Of a stretch of DNA of 6,551 nt, positions 1 through 5,932 are shown one piece after another. The translations under genes were made by a program, and so were the position numbers. Under the pieces are notes generated by a model that searched no databases, had not been told where the DNA came from, and was given only the letters and a program-made list of their open reading frames with translations. Positions within the stretch are counted from its first letter, which is position 1, and each line of letters starts with the position of its first letter. Source of the stretch: Acidobacteriota bacterium (GTDB taxonomy: Bacteria; Acidobacteriota; Terriglobia; UBA7540); contig PLWR01000069.1 of NCBI GenBank assembly GCA_003165615.1, forward strand, positions 1 to 6,551, in the 5' to 3' direction.

Positions 1-5
1 TCACC

Positions 6-68
6 CGACTCGCCCCGGCTGATGAGAACGTCGGTTGCGAGCCACCCTCTCCCCCAAGGGGGCGAGGG
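6..68 (+). repeat. 63-base dispersed repeat, left copy
   Basis: This stretch matches the reverse complement of 6465-6527 without gaps at 53 of 63 positions by hand alignment. It begins CGACTCGCCCCG and ends in the hairpin CTCTCCCCCAAGGGGGCGAG. A small palindrome in its middle (GGTTGC-GA-GCCACC, 33-46) has its two central bases flipped in the other copy, as expected for a hairpin loop. No coding frame is plausible here. It is best read as one member of an intergenic repeat family; mobility is not shown. Confidence 0.75.
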
Positions 69-112
69 CATAAACTCCATTCGCCTCTCCCCTCGCCCCT
101 TTGGGGGAGAGG
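46..112. repeat. Strong GC-rich inverted repeat
   Basis: Bases 46-67 and 91-112 are inverted copies of each other (21 of 22 positions), separated by 23 bases. Each arm is itself nearly palindromic, of the form CCTCTCCCCC-AA-GGGGGCGAGG. In RNA this could fold as one long stem or as two short hairpins. No U-tract follows, so it is not a canonical intrinsic terminator, although a stem of this strength could still block transcription or protect RNA ends. From 113 to 194 I see only a G-rich tail and ordinary intergenic sequence. A TTGTCA at 132-137 resembles a -35 box but has no convincing -10 partner. Confidence 0.7.
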
Positions 113-193
113 GGCGGGGGTGAGGGGGTGTTTGTCACTCAATTTCGCAGCGCTCAGTAGGGCAGTGCCCAGTTTGCCGCCCCGTTGCAATCA

Positions 194-203
194 GGGAGGT
201 GAT
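194..203 (+). promoter_or_regulatory. Strong Shine-Dalgarno of the small ORF before acpS
   Basis: GGGAGGTGAT is an almost complete match to the anti-Shine-Dalgarno tail of 16S rRNA. It ends nine bases (counted from GGAGG) before the ATG at 209, which is good spacing. It lies more than 100 bases from the acpS start, so it cannot serve acpS directly. It is one of the strongest binding sites in the window, comparable with the one before the VWFA gene. Confidence 0.6.
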
Positions 204-208
204 TTGAT

Positions 209-313
209 ATGGTTGGCAAATCGAACGATCTGAGCTTAGAATCACAGGCTAGTATTTCGACCCTGAGGGAATCTCTATTCCTTAAGACATATTTCGGTCG
301 GCGAACCAACTGA
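209..313 (+). CDS. Small ORF (34 aa), possible leader peptide of acpS
   Basis: The ATG at 209 follows a near-perfect Shine-Dalgarno, and the frame runs 34 codons to a TGA at 311-313. The frame is closed just upstream by a TGA at 200-202, so no longer start exists. The peptide begins MVGKSNDLSLESQASIS and ends LFLKTYFGRRTN. It is polar with a basic end, and has no signal peptide or membrane segment. Its stop lies two bases before the acpS ATG, in a different frame, and acpS has no evident Shine-Dalgarno, so translational coupling is likely. Codon third positions are less GC-rich than in neighbouring genes, which weakens the coding case or suggests a regulatory leader. I do not recognise the family. 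The alternative is a chance ORF in an acpS leader. Confidence 0.5.
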   Translation: MVGKSNDLSLESQASISTLRESLFLKTYFGRRTN

Positions 314-315
314 CG

Positions 316-720
316 ATGATTTGTGGAACCGGAGTGGATATCGCGGAAACCTCCCGCATTGAGCAAAGTCTCGAACGGCACGGGGAGCGATTTACCAAGA
401 AGGTCTTCACTGCGGCGGAAATCGCCTATTGCGATAAGTTCAAGAACCGCGCGGAGCGCTATGCGGCGCGCTTTGCGGCCAAGGAAGCGGCTTTCAAGGC
501 TCTGGGAACCGGCTGGCGGGAAGGTATTCGATGGCTCGACGTGGAAGTGGTTCACCAGCCGAGTGGCAAGCCCGAGTTGGTCTTGAGCGGCCGGGCGCAG
601 GAAGTGGCTCGCGAGTTGCGGGTCACGCGGATGTCGATTTCGATTTCACACTCTGACCGCTATGTCGTGGCTTTGGTGATATTCGAAGGCGATGAAAAAG
701 CTCAGGCATTACCGACATGA
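316..720 (+). CDS. acpS: Holo-[acyl-carrier-protein] synthase AcpS
   Basis: The enzyme transfers 4'-phosphopantetheine from coenzyme A to the conserved serine of apo-acyl carrier protein, switching it on for fatty-acid synthesis in the cytoplasm. The 134-residue length fits the family, which works as a small trimer. The N-terminal GTGVDIAETSRIE (4-16) holds the metal-binding Asp8. RFAAKEAAFKALG (52-64) is the family's second signature, with metal ligand Glu57 and Lys61. SISISHSD (107-114) is the typical C-terminal strand. The ATG at 316 puts the GxD motif at the usual distance from the N-terminus. No Shine-Dalgarno precedes it, and the small ORF ending at 313 may deliver ribosomes to it. Its last 29 bases overlap the next gene in another frame. 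All expected catalytic residues are present, so it should be active. Confidence 0.96.
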   Translation: MICGTGVDIAETSRIEQSLERHGERFTKKVFTAAEIAYCDKFKNRAERYAARFAAKEAAFKALGTGWREGIRWLDVEVVHQPSGKPELVLSGRAQEVARELRVTRMSISISHSDRYVVALVIFEGDEKAQALPT

Positions 721-1414
721 CCTTCTGCTCCCCGCACTGGCAATCGTCTGCACAGTGGTAACCGTCCGCGCGCAGCAGTATGCTCCGGGGCCTGATGACC
801 TGCCGGCGGTTATTGGCCGCAAGCAGGCAGAGGGACTGGCTCTGACCCGGCCGGCGCCGGAATATCCACCTGTTGCCAAGGTTAATTATATTCAGGGATA
901 TGTGCACTTGGAGCTCACGGTCGACGGCGCGGGAGACGTCACCAACGTGCACGTGCTGGATGGAAACGCCATGCTCGCGGCATCGGCCCTGCAAGCGACG
1001 CGCCGGTGGATTTACCATCCGCTGTCGACGCCAGCGGGGCCGGCGGGGTTCATTACCACGGTGAAATTGAAATTCACCCTGCGTTCCGCGGCGGCCGAGT
1101 TAACGCCGCAGCAGGCAGAACGAGACTTCGAGCGCCAGGTCAAACCGCCCCAGATGGTGCTGCCGCCGGAGGGAGCGCCTCGGGAAGAGGTCGTCCATAT
1201 GCGCCTGCTGGTGAATGACCAGGGCGAGGTGGTTGACAGGGAGGCTCTGCCCATGGGTAGGGCGCGGCTTAAGGCCGCCTGGGAAACTGTACGGGGCTGG
1301 ACCTTCCGCCCCGCGCATTGGGGCAATCTCCCCATCGCGTCATACTTCGATGTCGATGTGCCCGTCAGCGCGCCGCCCGTCACGCGGGCTGCCGCCAACA
1401 CGGGCAGCCGTTAG
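692..1414 (+). CDS. Secreted protein with two TonB C-terminal-like modules
   Basis: The 240-residue product starts with a clear signal peptide: basic MKKLRHYRHD, hydrophobic LLLPALAIVCTVVTV and a VRA|QQ cleavage site near residue 27. This supports the ATG at 692 although it lies inside acpS. GAAGG at 685-689 may serve as a closely spaced ribosome binding site. Residues about 54-131 read as a TonB C-terminal domain (PAPEYPPVAK, then GYVHLELTVDGAGDV, then ATRRWIYHP and a final beta strand). Residues about 152-226 repeat the same order in worn form (VVHMRLLVNDQGEV, then VRGWTFRPAHW). Classical TonB links inner-membrane energy to outer-membrane transporters through an uncleaved anchor and a proline-rich spacer. 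Here the spacer is missing and no ExbB or ExbD gene is nearby, so an energy-coupling role is unproven. A periplasmic binding or scaffold protein is equally possible. Confidence 0.8.
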   Translation: MKKLRHYRHDLLLPALAIVCTVVTVRAQQYAPGPDDLPAVIGRKQAEGLALTRPAPEYPPVAKVNYIQGYVHLELTVDGAGDVTNVHVLDGNAMLAASALQATRRWIYHPLSTPAGPAGFITTVKLKFTLRSAAAELTPQQAERDFERQVKPPQMVLPPEGAPREEVVHMRLLVNDQGEVVDREALPMGRARLKAAWETVRGWTFRPAHWGNLPIASYFDVDVPVSAPPVTRAAANTGSR

Positions 1415-1440
1415 ATTCCTCCCAGGCATATCCGCTGCCC
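1402..1440 (+). terminator. Weak inverted repeat after the TonB-like gene
   Basis: GGGCAGC (1402-1408) and GCTGCCC (1434-1440) can pair across a 25-base loop that contains the stop codon of the TonB-like gene. There is no U-tract, only a C-rich stretch downstream. It could slow or end transcription, but the long loop makes this a weak call. The rest of the gap up to 1530 shows no clear promoter. Confidence 0.2.
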
Positions 1441-1530
1441 CTACAAGTCTGTTCCCCCCTGCGACGCTTCTCGGAGTAAACTTGTTGCTGGCGCCGAAAG
1501 TTTGCCAACCACAAAGGACTCGGGGATTTT

Positions 1531-2016
1531 ATGATGATGCCGCACCGCATGACCCAACGCATGGCAATATCCGTCAGCCTGCTGATGGCGCTGCTTCTGC
1601 TGATCAGTTCAAGCTACGGCAAAAACAAGAAGACGGAGGAACTACCGTTTGAGTACATGGCGGGGACGGAGAATATCGAGAAAGGATGCGGGGGAAAACT
1701 GGAAGTTCTCAAAGAAGAGTTCACCTTCAAGTGCCCCGGGGGAACCTTCAGCCTGCCCTTTTCCGCGATCACCGTGATGCAGTATCGGCCCGATGTGAGC
1801 GCGGAAGTCATGGCCATGAAAATCCCTTGGAAGGTCGTCCCGCAGCTCCCCCGGGTGAAAGAAAACAAGTACTTCACCGTCGTCTGCAATGAACAGGGGA
1901 AGCTGCGCGTGGTAGTCCTGCGCGTTAATGAAAACGATATGCGTCCCTATTTTGCGGAAATCGAATTGCAATCCGGCAAGAGCGTTCAGGAATACCGAAG
2001 CTTTGATGAATTCTGA
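1531..2016 (+). CDS. Secreted protein of unknown function (161 aa)
   Basis: The N-terminus carries a signal peptide: MMMPHRMTQR, hydrophobic MAISVSLLMALLLLISSS, and a probable cut after SYG at residue 30. The mature part of about 131 residues is made mostly of predicted beta strands. Notable stretches are GCGGKLEVLKEEFTFKCPGG (52-71, with Cys53 and Cys68 able to form a disulphide), LPFSAITVMQYRPDVSAEV (75-93), KYFTVVCNEQGKLRVVVLRV (113-132) and MRPYFAEIELQSGK (137-150). The order 'SLPFSAI ... KYFTVV ... VVVLRV' is reminiscent of a small PH-like beta sandwich, and I have an impression of similar secreted proteins in Acidobacteria, but no function is known to me. The start is uncertain among ATGs at 1531, 1534, 1537, 1549 and 1561. 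GGGGA at 1522-1526 and AAAGGA at 1513-1518 are candidate ribosome binding sites. It converges with the VWFA gene, 30 bases apart. Confidence 0.8.
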   Translation: MMMPHRMTQRMAISVSLLMALLLLISSSYGKNKKTEELPFEYMAGTENIEKGCGGKLEVLKEEFTFKCPGGTFSLPFSAITVMQYRPDVSAEVMAMKIPWKVVPQLPRVKENKYFTVVCNEQGKLRVVVLRVNENDMRPYFAEIELQSGKSVQEYRSFDEF

Positions 2017-2046
2017 TGCGTCCCCACCGCCGGCGGATCGCGCGCC

Positions 2047-3252
2047 TCACTTGACTCTCTCGCCGGGGGTTGGTTCACCTTGATAGAACCACCCGGCGCG
2101 AGCTCGAACCTTTGCCCCCGGACGCCGCACTTGCACCTCGATCTTGTGGAATCCCACCTCAGTGGCGTTACTGGGAGAATATGCCAGTTCGTACTGGCTG
2201 TGGATCTCGGTAGCGATGCGGTTCAGCGCCTGCTGGACGGTATCTTTCCCCCACTTCTGGAAATATGTGCCCCCTGAGTAACGCGCGAAGTATTGCAATG
2301 AACTCTTGAAAATCGGCTTCTTCGCTTCTTCCCCCAAGCCGAGAAGAATCGACATAATCGGAATATCGGCCGTGTCCCAAGTATTCTCCTGGTTGGTGGG
2401 TGTGGGGGCCTGGTTCGGGCCCATGGTCCGCCCTACACTCTCCGCCACCAAATCCGGAGCGGGGTCCTTCGCGGGCTTGTCCCACAGACCCTTCACCGGA
2501 CTGAAGCCCAGCCCATAGACGGTGATGTCGGAATTCATCGCCCGCTGAACGATCTCGCTGCGCTTCATCTGGCTTCCCATGTTGAATCCATCGGAGAAGA
2601 TGATGACAACTTTCCGATCCCCTTTGTGCAGTTTATCTGCTTCCCGACTATCCAGCTTGGAGAGGGCACGCGCGATCGCATCATCCAAGTGCATCCCGCC
2701 GCCGCGCCCGTGGAGCCCGCGGAGCACCGTATCCAACTTGTCGCCATTCGAGGTAAAGTCCAGGGGCATTTCCACGTGATCACTATAGGTGAGCACGGCC
2801 ACCTCGCCTTGCGGTCCCATGACCGCGTCCGAAAACATGGAGCCCAGCGAACGGACAGATTCCAGAAAAGGCACGGTCGTGTCATTGGTCTCGACAACAA
2901 TCACTAACGACAGCTTGCGCATTTCCGAGTCAAACTGCTTGATGTCCTGGAGTTGACCATTGTCGTAAACTTTGAACTCATCCTTTTCGAGGTCATACAC
3001 GAATTGACCGCTCGAATCGAAGACCGTTACGGGAGTCGTCACGTAATGAACGTTGACGGGTATTACATACGGAGTTATCTCCTTCGTTGGCTCGGTGGAA
3101 TCCGTTTTCGGGGTGGTTTGCGCAGCAGGACTTTTGCCCGCAGCGCCTTCCTGCGCCCAAGCGGTCACTGCGGGCGCCTGGTAGGCGAACCCCATCAGCA
3201 ACGCCAGGGACGCTGCCCGGCAAATGATGCAACGCAGCCATTTCCAATTCAT
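2047..3252 (-). CDS. Secreted VWFA-domain protein, acidobacterial type
   Basis: This 401-residue protein has a signal peptide (MNWKWLRC..., cleavage after AWA at residue 33) and then a low-complexity linker (34-60). A beta module follows at about 66-107, with VTVFDSSGQFVYDLEKDEF and KVYDNGQLQDIKQF, and then a von Willebrand A domain at about 113-250. The C-terminus QYELAYSP (353-360) ... KVRARAGWF (381-389) is the hallmark of the acidobacterial VWFA-related family. A 50-60 residue insertion rich in Pro, Asp and Gln (about 252-310) separates the A domain from the end. The metal site looks worn: ETNDT (121-125) stands where DxSxS is usual, although FSDG (219-222) remains. The start at 3252 is chosen for its excellent binding site GGGAGGT five bases upstream and for the signal peptide; an in-frame ATG at 3339 would bury the signal. 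The likely role is adhesion or protein binding in the periplasm or outside the cell, with no known ligand. Confidence 0.88.
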   Translation of the reverse strand: MNWKWLRCIICRAASLALLMGFAYQAPAVTAWAQEGAAGKSPAAQTTPKTDSTEPTKEITPYVIPVNVHYVTTPVTVFDSSGQFVYDLEKDEFKVYDNGQLQDIKQFDSEMRKLSLVIVVETNDTTVPFLESVRSLGSMFSDAVMGPQGEVAVLTYSDHVEMPLDFTSNGDKLDTVLRGLHGRGGGMHLDDAIARALSKLDSREADKLHKGDRKVVIIFSDGFNMGSQMKRSEIVQRAMNSDITVYGLGFSPVKGLWDKPAKDPAPDLVAESVGRTMGPNQAPTPTNQENTWDTADIPIMSILLGLGEEAKKPIFKSSLQYFARYSGGTYFQKWGKDTVQQALNRIATEIHSQYELAYSPSNATEVGFHKIEVQVRRPGAKVRARAGWFYQGEPTPGERVK

Positions 3253-3257
3253 GAACG

Positions 3258-3264
3258 ACCTCCC
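3258..3264 (-). promoter_or_regulatory. Ribosome binding site fixing the VWFA start
   Basis: On the minus strand GGGAGGT ends five bases before the ATG at 3252. It decides against the longer in-frame start at 3339, which adds 29 residues without a signal-like character. The remaining gap up to 3354 contains no convincing promoter, so the VWFA gene may be read from the gltX-rlmB transcript. Confidence 0.8.
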
Positions 3265-3354
3265 AAAGCTTGCTTCTTGTTGGATGACCGCAACTCCACT
3301 CCGGTTGCAGCCCGGAATTCCTGGCTTTCCACGGTACAATTGAAACCCGGCGCC

Positions 3355-4107
3355 CTAGCGTTTACCTTGACCTCGCTGCCGCACAGCCTCGTAGAGCACC
3401 ACTCCGGCGGCCACGGAGACATTTAGAGAACTCACCGGTCCTTGCAGAGGGATGTGCGCCCTCTCATCACAAGTCTCGCGCACCAGCCGATGCAGGCCGC
3501 GCCCTTCGCCACCCAGCACCAGCACGCACCCTTGGGAATAATCAAGCTCGGTGTAGGTCTTCGGGGCGTCTGCTTCAAATCCATACACCCAGAGATTCTG
3601 GCTCTTCAAGTCCATCAAGGTTCGGACCAGATTGGGGACGCGCGCCACCTTGGCGTGTTCCATGGCACCGGCCGCTGCGCGTGCCACGGCCGGTGAAAGC
3701 CCTGCCGCACGCCGTTCCGGAATGATCACGCCGCACGCGCCCGTCGCCACCACCGTACGGATGATCGCCCCTAAATTGGCCGGGTCTTCCACACCATCCA
3801 ATGCCACCAGCAGGGGATGCTCGATCTGGGCAATGAGGTCAGAAATATTATCATAGGCTTTTGGCGTACACACTGCCACCACGTTTTGGTGTTGGGGAGT
3901 TCCAGCGGCGCGTTCCACGGCCATGCGAGGGGAAAAGCGCAGAGAGATGCCCGCGGTGCGGCAGGCGTCCACAATCTCCTGCAAGCGAGGGTTGTGGTAG
4001 CCTTGCGTGATCATCACAAAGTCCACCGCACGGCTGCGCACCGCCTCTCGCACCGAATGGATGCCGTAGACCACGTCCTGATGATCGCCACTTTCCTGAT
4101 GGACCAA
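3355..4107 (-). CDS. rlmB: 23S rRNA (guanosine-2251-2'-O)-methyltransferase RlmB
   Basis: A SpoU-class (SPOUT) enzyme that methylates the ribose of G2251 in the peptidyl-transferase P-loop of 23S rRNA using S-adenosylmethionine. The 250 residues match the family length. The N-terminal substrate-binding domain starts with VVYGIHSVREAV (12-23). The knotted catalytic domain shows motif 1 at LDGVEDPANLGAIIRT (103-118, with Asn111 and Arg117), motif 2 at LVLGGEGRGL (196-205) and motif 3 at IPLQGPVSSLNVSVAAG (219-235), which together form the cofactor pocket. All key residues are present. Motif 3 closely resembles the E. coli RlmB version, so RlmB is preferred over TrmH or other SpoU relatives. The start is a TTG at 4107 supported by GGAGGG five bases upstream. 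It lies 131 bases after gltX and may be co-transcribed with it or read from its own promoter. Confidence 0.93.
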   Translation of the reverse strand: MVHQESGDHQDVVYGIHSVREAVRSRAVDFVMITQGYHNPRLQEIVDACRTAGISLRFSPRMAVERAAGTPQHQNVVAVCTPKAYDNISDLIAQIEHPLLVALDGVEDPANLGAIIRTVVATGACGVIIPERRAAGLSPAVARAAAGAMEHAKVARVPNLVRTLMDLKSQNLWVYGFEADAPKTYTELDYSQGCVLVLGGEGRGLHRLVRETCDERAHIPLQGPVSSLNVSVAAGVVLYEAVRQRGQGKR

Positions 4108-4112
4108 AAATT

Positions 4113-4118
4113 CCCTCC
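4113..4118 (-). promoter_or_regulatory. Ribosome binding site supporting the TTG start of rlmB
   Basis: GGAGGG on the minus strand sits five bases before a TTG at 4107-4105. No ATG or GTG is similarly placed, and the protein begins at the right distance from the VYGIHSV motif, so TTG initiation is likely. Confidence 0.75.
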
Positions 4119-4217
4119 GTTTGCCATACCTGCCCGAAATGAATTATGGATAAAGGGCAAATGCCCGCCACTGGCCGCTCCTGCGCAGCCCATGCGAGGC
4201 GGCGCCAAAAACGACAT

Positions 4218-4247
4218 TTTATCCCTAAACCAAGACAATCATGACAA
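4218..4247 (-). promoter_or_regulatory. Possible promoter of rlmB
   Basis: On the minus strand TTGTCA (4247-4242; five of six to the -35 consensus) is followed after 18 bases by GATAAA (4223-4218; four of six to the -10 consensus). The -35 box overlaps the last codons of gltX. The surrounding 131-base gap is more AT-rich than the genes. This would give rlmB partial independence from gltX, but one match of this quality can occur by chance. Confidence 0.3.
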
Positions 4248-5741
4248 TTTGGCCGCTTCGGCGAATTCCCTCACCCGCTCGGCCACGCTTTTCACATGTT
4301 GTGGCAACGGCAGTTTCGAGCCTTCCTCATAGATGGGAATCAGCTTTTCCAGTTCGGGGCCGGAAGCAGCGCCGGTCACTGCCATGCGAATAGGATGATA
4401 CAAATCCTTCCCCTTCTTTCCTGTCTCTTTTTGCACAGCCTTGGTGATCTCGCGAAAGCGCGCGTAAGTCAGCGTGCTCTCTGCCAGGACTTTCGGGATG
4501 AAGGCTTTCAGCACTTCGACGGCGGCGGGACTCACGAGCATCTCCTGGAATTCGGGCGTGGCCATGGCCCGTGGCGCGTCAAACTCGAAGATAATCCGTG
4601 TAGCCTCTGGAAGCTCCGACATTAAGCTGATATTCTTCCGCACGGCGTCGAGCACGCGTTCGATCCACGCCCAAACCTCCGGCCCGGGTTCTGCGCCGAT
4701 TCGACCTGCCGCCTGCAAGATGGGCACGGCAAGTTCCGCCAGGCGTCGCGGTGGACACTCTTTCATGTAGTGCCGATTCAGCCAGTTGAGCTTGTCGTTA
4801 TCGAACACGGCCGGGCTCTTGGTAATGTGGTCGAGGGAGAACTGTTTAACCAGCTCCTCCGGGCTCAGGATTTCCGTTTTTCCATCCGCCGGCGACCACC
4901 CCAGCAGCGCCAGATAGTTGCGCAGCGCCTCGGGAAGAATCCCCATGGCGCGGAAGCTTTCCATGGAAGTGGCCCCATGCCGTTTGGAAAGGCGGGTGCG
5001 GTCGGATCCCAGGATGGTGGAGAGGTGCGCGAACTCCGGCGGTTCCCAACCCAGGGCGCGATAGAGGGCAAGCTGGCGCGGCGTGTTGGAAATGTGGTCG
5101 TCACCGCGAATCACGTGGGTGATTTCCATGAGGTGGTCGTCAATCACCACCGCGTAATTGTAGGCGGGCAGACCCTCGGAGCGCACGATGACGGGATCGC
5201 CGATGACCTCACTGGAAATGGTGGTGGGCCCGTGCACGCGGTCATTCCAAAAGAAGCTGCTCTCCACGATCTTCAGTCGCAACGCCGCGGGCTCACCCGC
5301 CGCCTTGCGAGTCAGAACTTCCTCCGCCGTAAGCTTCCGGCAGCGGCCCGAATAGCGCGGCTGGCGGCCGGCCTTCAACTCCTCCTGACGTTCGGCTTCC
5401 AGTTGCCCCGCGGTGCAGAAGCAGTAGTAGGCGTCGCCCTGCCCGATCAACTTTTGCGCGTACTGGGCATAGATTTCGCTCCGCTCCGATTGGCGGTAGG
5501 GTCCAAACGGCCCGCCCGTGTCAGGGCCTTCGTCCCAGTCGAGCCCGAACCAGCGCAGGTCTTCCATCAATTGCCGTTCGTATTCCGGCTTGGAACGCTC
5601 GGCGTCAGTGTCTTCAATGCGCAAGACAAACGCCCCGCCCTGGTGCCGGGCGAACAGCCAGTTGAAAAGGGCCGTCCGGGCATTTCCCACGTGGACGTAC
5701 CCAGTGGGGCTGGGGGCAAAACGAACTCGAACCTTGGACAT
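4239..5741 (-). CDS. gltX: Glutamyl-tRNA synthetase GltX
   Basis: This class I aminoacyl-tRNA synthetase charges tRNA-Glu with glutamate in the cytoplasm. The 500-residue length is typical. The N-terminus VRVRFAPSPTGYVHVGNAR carries the HIGH-type signature as HVGN (17-20). RIEDTD (41-46) is the conserved amino-acid-site segment. CFC (107-109) with Tyr130 and Cys134 matches the zinc-binding CxC...YxxxC pattern of bacterial GluRS. VIRGDDHISNTPRQ (210-223) is a conserved catalytic-core segment, and LSKRHG (251-256) is the KMSKS-type loop. The C-terminal half (about 320-500) is the helical anticodon-binding region, ending in DLYHPIRMAVTGAASGPEL. The ATG at 5741 begins directly at the catalytic fold. 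A longer frame back to 6014 only translates repeat DNA. AAGGG about ten bases upstream is a moderate ribosome binding site. Whether it also misacylates tRNA-Gln (the non-discriminating type) cannot be told from the motifs I can see. Confidence 0.97.
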   Translation of the reverse strand: MSKVRVRFAPSPTGYVHVGNARTALFNWLFARHQGGAFVLRIEDTDAERSKPEYERQLMEDLRWFGLDWDEGPDTGGPFGPYRQSERSEIYAQYAQKLIGQGDAYYCFCTAGQLEAERQEELKAGRQPRYSGRCRKLTAEEVLTRKAAGEPAALRLKIVESSFFWNDRVHGPTTISSEVIGDPVIVRSEGLPAYNYAVVIDDHLMEITHVIRGDDHISNTPRQLALYRALGWEPPEFAHLSTILGSDRTRLSKRHGATSMESFRAMGILPEALRNYLALLGWSPADGKTEILSPEELVKQFSLDHITKSPAVFDNDKLNWLNRHYMKECPPRRLAELAVPILQAAGRIGAEPGPEVWAWIERVLDAVRKNISLMSELPEATRIIFEFDAPRAMATPEFQEMLVSPAAVEVLKAFIPKVLAESTLTYARFREITKAVQKETGKKGKDLYHPIRMAVTGAASGPELEKLIPIYEEGSKLPLPQHVKSVAERVREFAEAAKLS

Positions 5742-5769
5742 GAATTCTTGACCCTTTCGCGAATCTTCA

Positions 5770-5778
5770 ATAATAACA
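5770..5778 (-). promoter_or_regulatory. Probable extended -10 promoter of gltX
   Basis: On the minus strand TGTTATTAT fits the extended -10 form TGnTATAAT at all but one base. Transcription would start near 5763, giving a leader of roughly 20 bases with the ribosome binding site AAGGG at 5752-5756. No good -35 hexamer is present, as often with extended -10 promoters. The -35 zone falls in the first units of the heptad array that starts at 5787. Confidence 0.4.
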
Positions 5779-5786
5779 TGCGAGGG

Positions 5787-5891
5787 CGGGACACGGGACT
5801 CGGGACTCGGGGTTCGGGGTTCGGGATTCGGGACTCGGGACACGGGGTTCGGGCCAGAATTGTCGATTGCCGATTTTGGAATGGCGATTGT
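5787..5891. repeat. Compound heptanucleotide tandem array (15 units)
   Basis: Nine units of CGGG followed by ACT, ACA, GTT or ATT run without a phase break from 5787 to 5849. After a transitional CGGGCCA and GAATTGT the same 7-base phase continues as CGATTGC, CGATTTT, GGAATGG and CGATTGT up to 5891. The array thus has a CGGGRYT half and a CGATTGY half in one register. In translation it yields the Pro-Glu-Ser-Arg-rich peptide that artificially extends the gltX frame. Similar seven-base short tandem repeats are known from intergenic DNA of several phyla. Confidence 0.85.
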
Positions 5892-5906
5892 CGAAGCGCG
5901 CGGCGA

Positions 5907-5932
5907 GAGAACGTAGCGCGTAACCTGTTCTC
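5907..5932. repeat. Short inverted repeat
   Basis: GAGAAC (5907-5912) and GTTCTC (5927-5932) flank a near-palindromic GTAGCGCGTAAC core. The stem is short and no U-tract follows on either strand. Around it (5892-6037) I see no gene, RNA or further repeat. Confidence 0.35.

Noticed and set aside
185..213. TTGCAA and TATGGT at 17-base spacing as a promoter for acpS
   Set aside because: Only four of six matches in each box, and it overlaps the strong ribosome binding site and ATG of the small ORF, which must lie within the transcript.
2027..2036. CCGCCGGCGG palindrome between the convergent genes as a terminator
   Set aside because: It has no loop and no U-tract on either strand, and such GC palindromes are common at this base composition.
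3253..3339. Longer start of the VWFA protein
   Set aside because: The extra 29 residues would hide the signal peptide, and the best ribosome binding site serves the ATG at 3252.
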